Below the pieces are notes generated by a model. The model had not been told where the DNA came from. It worked only from the letters and a program-made list of their open reading frames with translations, and searched no databases. From Anastrepha obliqua (Eukaryota; Arthropoda; Insecta; Diptera; Tephritidae): DNA of 64,000 bases. Below are positions 1-8,918 of this stretch, piece after piece; position 1 is the first letter of the stretch, and each line of letters starts with the position of its first letter. The stretch lies in the NCBI RefSeq assembly GCF_027943255.1, contig NC_072895.1, positions 70,682,001-70,746,000 on the forward strand, in the 5' to 3' direction. The position numbers were made by a program, and so were the translations under genes.

Positions 1-792
1 GATGATATCGATATCATCGGCCTTAACAACCGCGCTGTTAGTTCTGCCTTCTCCAAGCTGGATAAAGAGGCAAAGCGAATGGGTTTGGTGGTGAACGAGG
101 ACAAAACGAAGTACCTTCTGTCATCAAACAAACAGTCGGCGCACTCGCGCATCGGCACCCACGTCACTGTTGACAGTTATAATTTCGAGCTTGTAAAAGA
201 CTTCGTGTATTTAGGAACCAGCATTAACACCGATAACAATGTCAGCCTGGAAATCCAACGTAGAATCTCTCTTGCCAACAAGTGCTGCTTTGGACTAAGT
301 AGGCAATTGAGCAGTAAAGTCCTCTCTCGACGAACAAAACTAACACTCTACAAGACTCTCATCATACCCGTCCTAACGTATGGCGCAGAAGCGTGGACGA
401 TGACAACATCCGATGAAGCGACGCTTGGAGTGTTTGAGAGAAAGATTCTGCATAAGATTTTTGGACCTTTGCACGTTGGCAACGGCGAATATCGCAGACG
501 ATGGAACGATGAGCTGTATGAGCTTTACGACGACATAGACATAGCGCAGCGAATAAAGATCCAGCGGCTACGTTGGCTGGGTCATGTCGTCCGAATGGAT
601 ACAAACGCTCCGGCACTGAAAGTATTCGATGCGGTACCAGATGGTGGTAGTAGAGGAAGAGGAAGGCCTCCTCTGCGTTGGAAAGATCAGGTGGAGAAGG
701 ACTTGGCTTCACTTGGTGTGTCCAATTGGCGCCGGTTAGCACGAGAAAGAAACGACTTGCGCGCTTTGTTAAACTCGGCCAAAATCGCGTAA
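1..792 (+). CDS. RTE-type LINE reverse transcriptase, C-terminal part (cut by window edge)
   Basis: The frame is open from base 1 and stops at 790-792. The first residues, DDIDIIG, are the end of the reverse transcriptase catalytic box (F/Y-A-D-D), so the upstream RT and endonuclease lie outside the window. Then come the thumb-like stretch GLVVNEDKTKYL, the block LTYGAEAWT, the motif QRLRWLGHVVRM and a basic GSRGRGRPPLRWKDQ tail, the order seen in insect RTE/BovB-like elements often annotated as craniofacial-development-protein-2-like. The protein would nick DNA and copy its own RNA at the target. The visible part has no stop or frameshift, unlike the related copy at 45.2-46.4 kb, so this insertion is probably younger. 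Clade assignment is from motif memory only. Confidence 0.88.
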   Translation, partial: DDIDIIGLNNRAVSSAFSKLDKEAKRMGLVVNEDKTKYLLSSNKQSAHSRIGTHVTVDSYNFELVKDFVYLGTSINTDNNVSLEIQRRISLANKCCFGLSRQLSSKVLSRRTKLTLYKTLIIPVLTYGAEAWTMTTSDEATLGVFERKILHKIFGPLHVGNGEYRRRWNDELYELYDDIDIAQRIKIQRLRWLGHVVRMDTNAPALKVFDAVPDGGSRGRGRPPLRWKDQVEKDLASLGVSNWRRLARERNDLRALLNSAKIA

Positions 793-822
793 GCGGTTAT
801 CGCGCCAATTAAGAAGAAGAAT
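793..822 (+). repeat. 3' tail of the RTE-type LINE
   Basis: The stop codon is followed by only about 30 bases, including a short AAG-triplet run at 811-820. RTE-clade elements have very short 3' UTRs that end in simple repeats rather than poly(A), which suits this end. Confidence 0.55.
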
Positions 823-831
823 TTTATGTTT

Positions 832-1171
832 GGTTCTTTCACAAAGCATTTGTCTACTCTGCAGGAGGCCAATTCAGACCTATGGCTAGCCTTCATGAAG
901 TCATCAATCCATAGTTGAATCGGTGTAGAATTGACACCTAAAAAGGGTTCAGGGCCTAGTAGTATGCTTAGAGAGCCTTCGTTTGCCAGTTTGTCATCCA
1001 ACTCACTTCTGCAATACCACAATTCCCAGGCACCCATATGAGACAAACTTTGTTGTGTTTTGCAACCCTGTTCAGTTTTATCTTACATTCACATAATTTC
1101 GAAGAGCAGCGTGTTTTAGCAAAGGCTTTCAGTGCAGCATGACCGTCACTATAAATTCCACTTTGTCTCAA
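832..1171 (-). pseudogene. RNase H domain relic of an I/Jockey-like LINE
   Basis: Two overlapping minus-strand frames read as one RNase H domain. The first gives GIYSDGHAALKAF (first acidic site), KSKL-like and NRVAKHNKV segments and LIWVPGNCGI. The second continues with ELDDKLANEGS and then LLGPEPFLGV. A single frameshift lies around 1010-1045, after the GNCGI block. Such domains sit downstream of the reverse transcriptase in some dipteran LINEs and remove the RNA strand during target-primed reverse transcription. No RT is attached here, so this is a dead 340-bp fragment. It lies back to back with the plus-strand RTE element and has the same domain type as the plus-strand relic at 41.7 kb. 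Confidence 0.8.
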
Positions 1172-1190
1172 TTAGCCAGTATGCTACATC

Positions 1191-2401
1191 CAACTTCCGT
1201 TATGAGTACCGTAGCCATTTGTCCTTTCTGAAAATAGGTTTATTTGAGGAATTGAATATAATAATTGTGAAACCCTTAAAAAATATGCACCTGCTTACTA
1301 ATATACGCGGCGACGATTCGATAAATTTTCATATGGTGTGCTAACAATGACAATATCTTGTACTGATTTCTCGCTGGCTCCCTGTGCATATTTTAGTATA
1401 ACTCGAAAAGTAAACATAACCCACTATAAAACTTTCAGTGCTTACTAAGCATAGTCTCATTAATTAATGAAAAAAAGTAAGAAAACATCCTCACCTCGGA
1501 TGAGATATTTTCAATAAACGACAAAAAAAAAATGCCCAACAAAAAAAAAATTGATTTGGCGAGAATAGTTAGAATACTACTTAATCAGCCATTTTTCTAT
1601 GGAATACTACACAATTCGTCAGTTGTCTCTACATATCGAAAGATATAGTCCATTTCATTTATTTATTTAACCAATTAAATAAGATCCTGAACTAACTTAT
1701 GGTGCGGATTTCGGTTATCATCGCCCTATATTTTTTCAAACATGCGCAAAAAGAGAGAAAATTATGGTCAACATATGAAAAAAATAAGAACAATTATGGT
1801 AATGCCTCTTAAGTCATCCTCTTTGATTAATTTCAAATCTCTAGAACTCTTAATGAAAATTCCTATTTGCGAGTAGTAGCCGAAAATAATGTCAACATAG
1901 AAACACTCATGTAATACTGCGTTGCCTCGCGACTTGATCAACTTGCCACCTCGGTGATTTGGTTTTCGTTTACTCGATAGAGTAAATTTCACACAGAAAT
2001 TTCACAAAAAACACAATGCAAGATTTGCATTATTTCCGAATATCGAACTGTAATTTCACCGAGCTTTGCACGAATGCACGGAACCTATTTTAAAAAGTTC
2101 ATACTCTTTATAGTTGTGATATAGATGAAGATTCTAAGGAAGCTCAGGCAGAATTTAAATATTTAAAATTTAAAATGAACGAGAGATGAAAGAAAAAGTT
2201 TATGAGAACGAAAACAATTTGAAAATAAAGTTTATTTAATTTATGCAACTAAAGCAGAGTGGTGCCCGATTTCTTTAAACTACCTTAAGTCGCTTTATGA
2301 CTCCACACCAAATCGTATCTATTAAGTAATTGTAAAGGGTAATGACCATATACCTACATTATTAAATAGAATAAATAACAGTTTCCAATCAAAACGCCTT
2401 T
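1191..2401. other. AT-rich stretch without recognised gene
   Basis: No coding frame with recognisable motifs, no terminal inverted repeats and no RNA gene were seen. It contains short homopolymer runs only. Confidence 0.6.
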
Positions 2402-2405
2402 TTAA

Positions 2406-2805
2406 CCCTTTCAATACGGATTTTTTTAAGGGGAAAAAATATTTAACCATGAAAAGTTATTACTAGTGATCTAAATAGTATATCCTCTTGTATAAATAAA
2501 GAAATTATTTCTAGGAATTGAGAAAATGTCCTAGGAAAACATTGTCCCACCCGTAATAAATACTCAGTAGATCTATAATTGTCGTTTTTCCACTTACTGA
2601 CCTAGCACGTGCTACGATTTAACTACGACTGCAAAACATGTGTAGAGAAAAATACAAAGTATAACGGGTCATACGGAGCATAATTGATGGTATATCTCGT
2701 AAAAAACTGATGGGAAGAAAATACACAGTGATGCAAAGAAATATTTGACATTTAGTAAAACGAAAACACTCATTGGGCCTATGTATCCCGTTAGTATTGA
2801 AAGGG
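2406..2805. mobile_element. TTAA-flanked MITE a (piggyBac-type)
   Basis: A 400-bp non-coding segment begins CCCTTTCAATACGG and ends with the inverse of CCCTTTCAATAC. It is bordered on both sides by TTAA (2402-2405 and 2806-2809). TTAA duplications with terminal inverted repeats beginning CCC are the hallmark of piggyBac-superfamily elements. It has no transposase and would have been moved in trans. The inverted repeats match over about 12 bases and then diverge, so the copy is not fresh. Confidence 0.68.
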
Positions 2806-2809
2806 TTAA

Positions 2810-3206
2810 GTGGTGCTGCTCTAATCAAGTGAACCAAAAAGTATCACTGATAGAGGTAAAATAGGCTTCAATTAATTTAAGGCAAAGAGAAAACCTTTGT
2901 GTTCACTAGTGAGGAATTTACCTTTCTTAGGATATAATTAAATAATCGGCAAAAAAAATTGTTCTTAACGAGAAAAAATTGTACGCAAAAAGAAAAGGAA
3001 ATATTTGGATTCAATCAAGTGAATGGAAGTGTATTTAAGAAGTACCATGCCGCAAGAGTGGTTGAACGGGGTTTTGTAATTAGCTTTACATCTAGAAAGA
3101 GAAAATAATTTTAGAAAAATTACTGGAAACAAGCGATGAGTCGAAATTAAATTATAGTTTTATTTTTTTTTAATTTTTATTTGACCAAATGTTTCCGATT
3201 AAGATA
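2810..3206. other. AT-rich stretch without recognised gene
   Basis: Nothing recognisable lies between the TTAA MITE and the mariner remnant. Confidence 0.6.
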
Positions 3207-3208
3207 TA

Positions 3209-4149
3209 AAGGTTGGTTTTTTAAGAGCTATAGGAAAGTTTTTCAAAAAAACACAAGTAAAATTCACAAAAATGCATGAAATGTTTATTTAAATCGATAG
3301 TATATTCCATATAATTTAATGCTTGAAGATTATTTCATGCAAATTTTGACCGCGACTGCGCTTCAAATCGTCCATCCGCTTAGTCCAATTCTGGCATACG
3401 CTTTCCAATGTTTCGGCCGGTATCTCACATATAAATGCTTTAATTCTGTCTTCCAATGCGTTAATTGAAGCAGGCTTGTCTGAATAGACATGAGCTTTAA
3501 CATAGCCCCACAAAAAATAATCTAAAGGCGTTATATCGCACGATCTGGGTGGCCAATTGATAGGTCCCGAATGTTCACCGAACTCGCCTCTCAACAAGTC
3601 CATTGTTACGCGTGCTGTGTGGCATGTGGCACCGTCTTGCTGAAACAACATGTAATGCAAGTCAAGCTCTTGCATTTTGGGCAAAATAAAGTTGGATATC
3701 ATTTCATGGTAGCGCTCACCATTCACAGTTACGTTACGATTCGCCGCATCTTTGAAGAAGTTTGCTCCAGTGATACCTCCAGCCCACAAACCGCACCAAA
3801 CTGTGACCTTTCTGGATACATTGGTAGCTCTTGCAATTCTTCTGGCTGCTCTTAACTTCAAAATCGACAATTTTGTTTATTTACGTACCCATTTACCCAA
3901 AAATGAGCTTCGTCGCTTAATACAACTTTTCGATAAAAAAGTGGATCTTCGGCCAACTTAAACTTTCTTAACAGAACACGCATTTTTATAATAAAATTCA
4001 ATGATTTGCAAGCGTTATTCGTTTGTAAGACGATTCATGGTTAAATTATAGACCAAACTGAAGATGTTTGACAGTGAAACAAAACACGAAACGTACGTCA
4101 GCTGTTTAAACCAACTGTTTCAAAAGATAATAGCTAAAAAATCACCCTT
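3209..4149 (-). mobile_element. DD41D (rosa-like) mariner, deleted copy A
   Basis: A 941-bp mariner-type remnant flanked by TA dinucleotides (3207-3208 and 4150-4151). The outer ends match as imperfect terminal inverted repeats: AAGGTTGGTTTTTTAAGAG at the left and the inverse of AAGGGTGATTTTTTAGC at the right. The transposase is on the minus strand and lacks most of its N-terminal DNA-binding half. Full-length elements of this type are near 1.3 kb, so about a quarter is missing. The same lineage is seen again at 17.6-18.4 kb. Confidence 0.8.
3316..4038 (-). pseudogene. DD41D mariner transposase (copy A), internally deleted
   Basis: Reading on minus, ATG at 4036-4038 gives MNRLTNE, then a TAA where the family has Q, then RLQIIEFYYKNACSVKKV. 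The frame jumps directly to KLAEDPLFYRKVVLSDEAHFW, so most of the helix-turn-helix region is gone. The first catalytic Asp (SDEAHF), the second (FQQDGATCHT) and the third (PLDYFLWG) are present, but stops and a frameshift separate the first from the rest near 3850-3885. The D2-D3 spacing is 37 residues because FISR has been lost before SGPINWPP; restoring those four positions gives the 41 of rosa-type mariners. The segment 3316-3870 is open. It cannot encode an active transposase. Confidence 0.85.
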
Positions 4150-4368
4150 TAGATTTAGATTTAATTTGTACTCATTAAAAAAAAAGTTTTTTGTTTTTCA
4201 CCATTGAACTCACATCTGTCTATTTTTAAGTTATTTTCAGCTTTTATAAATAAACTGGTTGACCTGGTGACCCGCCCTAGAGGCAATAAAAAAAACAGAT
4301 TTTTGATTTTATTAAGTTTTTTTTTTATTAATCAAGTATTTCAATGAAGCTTTAATAGATTGTACTCT

Positions 4369-4923
4369 TCAGTTAAGCACTTTGTGATACACGACATTTT
4401 TTGATTTATTATCAGGTGCAAGAACAAACAACGCAGATGGTTTTCCGACCCATGAACATGCCACATATAATTGACCATGTGAGAAACATTGATTTTCTAT
4501 ATTCAGACCACAAACTTTCAACGATTGGCCTTGTGATTTGTTAATGGTCATAGCGAATGCAAGACGGATCGGAAATTGAAGTCTTTTAAACTCAAACGGA
4601 AGATCGGTTGGAATCGTCGGGATCTTCGGAATGAGAACTTTTTCACCTTCTTCACCAGGTACATCCAAGGAGTTTAAAAATTCAATTAGATGGTTGGTGG
4701 CTTCATCTTCATTTGTTACACATTCAATGGATTTGAATGAATGCATTTTTCCAATGATATCATTTTGAATTATGTAGTTTTGGTCATCTACATCTTTATT
4801 CTTAGTCGCTAAAATTGCTCGCTCATTCAACCATTCATTATTTTCGTAGTTATTAATGATGTTTGGGAACACTTTATTGATAAGTTCGTCTCTGTTATTT
4901 GCTCGACGATTTCGCATTACCAA
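4369..4923 (-). pseudogene. Helitron Rep/helicase, C-terminal helicase end
   Basis: An open frame of 184 codons ends at the natural stop. It carries the last Pif1-type helicase motifs: PFEFKRLQFPIRLAFAMTINKSQGQSL (motif V region) and HGQLYVACSWVG (motif VI region). In the family motif VI reads CSRVG; here the Arg, which contacts the nucleotide, is Trp, so ATPase activity would probably be lost even if the rest were present. The protein unwinds DNA during rolling-circle transposition. The Rep nuclease and helicase motifs I-IV are absent, removed by the deletion near 4920. Confidence 0.85.
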
Positions 4924-5095
4924 CCGAACCGGGCTGCCTCTTGTGATTGAGAAGCACGAAGTCGAGCCATACTAACGCGGCGCTCTTCACGGGCAATTCC
5001 TTGTGTTTCTTCAGTCGTTTCATTCCCAATGTTTCGTATCCTTCTTGCATTACGGCTTTGTCGGGAACGATTCGATCGTCTTGGTCGCGGAATTG
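4920..5095 (-). pseudogene. Helitron ORF N-terminal basic region
   Basis: Reading minus in a frame different from the longest ORF gives RPRRSNRSRQSRNARRIRN, then ERRVSMARLRASQSQEAARF. Arg-rich, repeated RASQSQE-like text is typical of the start of insect Helitron proteins. It abuts the helicase end at about 4920 with a frame change, so thousands of bases of the gene are missing at one junction. No clear Met was fixed. The identification rests on composition and position, not a catalytic motif. Confidence 0.5.
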
Positions 5096-5402
5096 ATAAT
5101 GATTCAAAGAGAATACATAATATATTACTGTGATTATATATTATATTATCAAATTTTCTACTTAACCATAAACAAAATTACGTTTTGCTGTCATTTGCGT
5201 TTTGTTATTCCATATCAGATGCATTTTTTTTATACCACATTTCATAGTGACTTCACGGAAACGCGTTCGTATGGGATAAAAATTATGCTATGTCCGTCTC
5301 CTGGTTCTAAGCTACCTCTCCACCAATTTTCAGCCAAATCGGTTCAGCCGTTCTCGAGTTATAAATAGTGTAACTAACATGACTTTCTTTTATATATATA
5401 GA

Positions 5403-6950
5403 TGTAAGTACACCTATACCCAAATTTGTATACAATTTAATAATATCCTATGTTCTAATATACATATTTATTGCAACATTTTCTGATTTGAAAGAATTTA
5501 AATTAATTGCAGCCGAAAAACTCTTATTTTTAACTTTTCATTTGCCAGTGTCAATCATATGTGACAGGAGTATATATTTTTGCTTTAAATTATTATTTAG
5601 TGAGTTTAAGGTAAGGTAATAAAAAGCCTTTGGGTTTCCCTCTATGCTGTCTCGTTTAGCCTCTATTTTTTAATCGAATAATATTTATTAATCTTACTTT
5701 TTAAATTTAAACCAAGAGAGTGGTGCTAAAATGTTTTTTGAAATAATATTTATAGTACAATTACTGGACAAAAATGGTAAATATGTAGTAAATTATTATT
5801 TCTTTATTGTAATTGAAATGTATTTACGAGTATGAAAAGTTACCGAGATGTTACGGACCAAACGTCGACCCACTGTTTGAGAAGTCACTACTTCGTCTCC
5901 ACGCGGTAAGTCACAGGCCAAATACTAGAAGGACATATTCGAGTTTGTTTGTAATAACTTTTTGATAATATAATTTCAACGTTTTAACTAAAACCACAAA
6001 TTCTTCTTGGTTCGTTAGAGTTAACCGCAAATTTTGGTAGTTTAGTTTTCGATTATCAACTTGTTAACCAAAATAGCTGATATTATCGTATCGATGCTTA
6101 TTATGCTACGGGTTACCGAATAACATAATCGTTAAATTGTGCTTAAGGAAGGATTACCGTGCCAATACTATAAAATACCGTAAATTCCGTGTAAAAGAAT
6201 ATCAGGTATATGCAATTCTAATTATCCTATTTTAGTTGAAATCAATAAAGTTCGTATGAAAACATATTAAATATTTATGACAGCTCCTCTACTGAATTCA
6301 CACATTGTTTTAACATTACGTTATGGTGTGGCGACTCCGAGTGCAAATTTAAATAGTTATTGCAATATTACTATTTTTTGGAATTTATTAAAAACTAGTT
6401 GCATCTGGTTATGCTTTGCTGTGTAGTAGTCTGGTTTATTATCATTATTATGCTGAGGATATGCTGCTACTGTAATCCTCAGATCTATTGGGATTCTTTC
6501 CAGGATTTATATACTGTTTTCTAATTCTACTCCGAAGAGGAACTTTAAGATAGAATCTAGTTCCTTGGAATTTATCGATGATTTCCCTTATTAGATGGTA
6601 AACCAGTATTCATTTTATGTCACCATTATTTCAAATTATAATGTTCCATCTGATAAAACCATTTTAGTATTGAATTGCAATTTTATTTTGAAGCGAGTTA
6701 AAATGGCAACCCTACTTAAAAACTTTGCCGAACCAAGTTATTGTTATTTCATTTTTACTCCTCAAATTAATTACTCTTTTCAGATTAGTGGCAATGTTAT
6801 ACTAAAGCATAGTAAATATGAAAAAATTGGCTTCTTGATTGACCAACAATGTTGCTCACTCTTCAGTTTTCAGTTATTATACAATAGTTTAATACAGGCA
6901 ATATAGTATAATACATCTAAAAGAAAAAAAATATATTAATTGACACTTAA
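5403..6950. other. Unassigned AT-rich stretch
   Basis: No convincing gene or repeat ends seen. The plus-strand frame at 6595-6906 (103 codons) has AT-driven composition and no recognisable motif, so it is not called. Confidence 0.55.
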
Positions 6951-7242
6951 CTTCTGTTAGATGTTTGGTCGAGCTCGTCCTCCAATTTGTGGCTTGCGTT
7001 TTCTTGGTGTTCCAGAAATGGGTCCCTCCAGTTTTAAGCCGACTGCAAACGGCAGCAATTTTTTATGAGTAGCTTTTTCATGGCAGAAATCCACTCGGAG
7101 GTTTGCCTATGCCTGCCGAGGACCGACCGCTATTACAGAAATTTTTTTGTTCATATTGGTTTTTCACGGAGACTCGAACCTACGTACTCCGGATTCCAAA
7201 CGGAAGTCACGCACAAATTCATTCGGCTACAGTGGTCGTCGC
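6951..7242 (-). mobile_element. tRNA-derived SINE, copy 1
   Basis: This copy is on minus: its tRNA-like head lies at 7150-7242 and its tail at 6951. The head contains a degraded A box and a B-box-like GGTTCGAGTCTC (reading minus). The body matches the full copy at 17.0 kb over the blocks corresponding to GAGCTTTTTCATGGCAGAAA and GTTTGCC..TGCCTGCCGAGG. It is diverged by many substitutions, so it is older than the nested copies. Confidence 0.75.
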
Positions 7243-7923
7243 ACTTTAACAAAACTTAGGTAAATTAAAAAGGCATATTTTTATATGTTTTCCTCAATAT
7301 TTTTTATTAAAACACTAAATGTGACCTGGTCTATGAAAAGGTACCTTACGTGCGAAAACAAGTTTTCGAGAAAACAGCAGTTAAAGTTTAAACTTCTAAA
7401 AGCCCTTGTAACTTTTTTAAATATTAATATTTTTCAATCTGGTTTAGCTTATTTTCTTCAGCATAGATCACAGTATCAATAAAATCACAGAAGCAGTGAA
7501 AAACATTTTTTTATATATAAATAAATAAGAAAAAGTTAATGCAAATCGCAGAAATCGTTTTAAAAAATAAGGTGGCTTTTGTACTGACATCCATGCCAAA
7601 AAAAATTATAAGACCCGGTGACAAAAATTTCTCGAAGTACTGAATACGATTCTGGTGTCAAATTTGAAAAATTTTAAATGGCATATCCAAGGTGGCGCTC
7701 CAAACATAGAAAAAATAATTTAAGTTTTCCAAGAAGCAACCATAACTATAAATAAGTGACACATGTTTGAAAAGGTTTTTAAAGCCACTGACTACGAATA
7801 TGATGTCAAATTGACTATTTTACAGTCGACAGCTGCGTTACGTTTCCTTATTCTACTTCGTGGCTTTTCTGTTACTACGTTTATGTAATCATTTCTGTTA
7901 GTCTTTTGTTCACAAAATAGTGA

Positions 7924-8259
7924 AAAATTAGTGTTGACGAGGAGTTTAGTGCCGTTTACAGTAAATATTTTCCTAAAAACGATGAAGACGATGATGTTAA
8001 TTCGAATAGCGATGATGATGGTGAACTATATTTGACTCATTCAGAAGATGATATGGAAAAAGCTTTCGTTAAGATAGATTTATCTACTGTGGATGAAGAG
8101 GAACAGGAGCTGGTAACCAAATTTCTCTCTAACAATTGTTGTACTAACAATTGTACCACGAAAAATGATCGAGAGTACGCGAAACAACTGTTTAGAGTTA
8201 TCAAAAAATCAGTTCGATTTATTAATACTAAGTCATATCGAAGCCGGAATGATGTGTAA
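7924..8259 (+). pseudogene. Acidic ORF inside the 7.3-8.9 kb TIR element, function unknown
   Basis: The frame is open from 7924 to the stop at 8257-8259 (about 111 codons), with no Met before 8050, so the start is lost or was in another exon. The first half is acidic (EEFSAVYSKYFPKNDEDDD, then DDDGELY). The second half contains DEEEQELVTKFLSNNCC, then a short cysteine cluster (CCTNNC). An acidic N-terminus followed by a Cys cluster occurs at the start of several transposon-derived insect proteins, so this is probably the N-terminal remnant of the element's own gene. I cannot name the family. Confidence 0.4.
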
Positions 8260-8301
8260 TGAAGAATTAGAAAGAAATTATTCCAATCTTTTTTAATTTC
8301 T

Positions 8302-8620
8302 TTAAATCTCACAACAGATTCGTAATCAGCGACCTCCAAAACCCCGAGTGAAAAGTTTCAAGCGGATCTGATGAATTTTGAAAAAATATGTCCGCCATAT
8401 TGGATCCGCCACATTGAATTTCTGAAATCTGATATCGGATTCGTAATCAGCAATGCCAAAAACCCCCGTGTGTTGAATCTTAAGAGGATCCGTTAAATTT
8501 TAAAAAACATGTCCGACATATTGGATCCGCCATTTTGATTTTAAATAATCTCACTTCATATTCATATTCAGCGACCTCGCAAACCCCCGAATAACAGTTT
8601 TTAAATATTTTAATTAACTT
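8302..8620 (+). repeat. Tandem repeat, about 121-bp unit, 2.6 copies
   Basis: The phrase GATTCGTAATCAGC recurs at 8317 and 8438 and in degraded form near 8559. Each is followed by an AAAACCCCCG-like block and then ATGTCCGCCATATTGGATCC. The period is 121 bases. The array sits between the acidic ORF and the right end of the TIR element. Confidence 0.82.
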
Positions 8621-8918
8621 TTGATGTTGAAACAATGCCACCATTCGTGACAAAAATTTTGACAAATCCTTAAAAACCACCATTTATAAAGTTATGAATA
8701 CATTTTTTGTAACAAATTTTTTGAAAACAGACTTCAGTATCGTATTCATTACACCTCAGACTGTCCAGGAATGGTTCAGTTTTTAATTTGCCAAATTATT
8801 CTCTTCGTTATTCTAATTTGTATCATGACAAAAAAATCTATTCTATCTAAAAACTATTCCAATCAACAAAAAAGTGAAAAATTATTTTTTGACACGTAAG
8901 GTAGACCAGGTCACAAAT

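Larger units (their letters stand above)
4255..5402 (-). mobile_element. Short deleted Helitron
   Basis: On the minus strand the element starts TCTATATATATAAAAG after an A (5403) and ends CCAG before a T (4254). Helitrons insert between A and T, begin with TC and end in CTRR, so the 5' end is canonical and the 3' end differs by one base (CCAG for CTAG). The 5' UTR (about 5100-5400) resembles insect Helitron 5' ends. The 1148-bp element holds the beginning and the end of the Rep/helicase gene but nothing in between, so it is a non-autonomous deletion product that keeps both ends needed for rolling-circle mobilisation. Confidence 0.78.
7321..8914 (+). mobile_element. 1.6 kb TIR element, superfamily unresolved
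   Basis: The ends GTGACCTGGTCTA (7321) and its inverse TAGACCAGGTCAC (ending 8914) form terminal inverted repeats. The right end continues into CCTTACGTGTCAAAA, and the left has the same block TTACGTGCGAAAA after a 12-bp insertion. AAAT lies just outside each end (7317-7320 and 8915-8918), giving a 4-bp target-site duplication. Inside are one acidic ORF fragment and a tandem repeat of about 121 bp. A 4-bp duplication occurs in CMC/Chapaev-like elements among others, but no DDE motif is visible to settle the superfamily. Confidence 0.7.

Noticed and set aside
362..742. 126-codon minus frame overlapping the RTE RT
   Set aside because: Mirror shadow of the clearly conserved plus-strand RT frame; no motif of its own.
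3571..3961. Plus-strand frames of 94 and 69 codons in mariner copy A
   Set aside because: Antisense shadows of the transposase on minus.
5003..5368. 121-codon plus frame
   Set aside because: Lies in the Helitron 5' UTR and N-terminal antisense; AT-driven, no motif.
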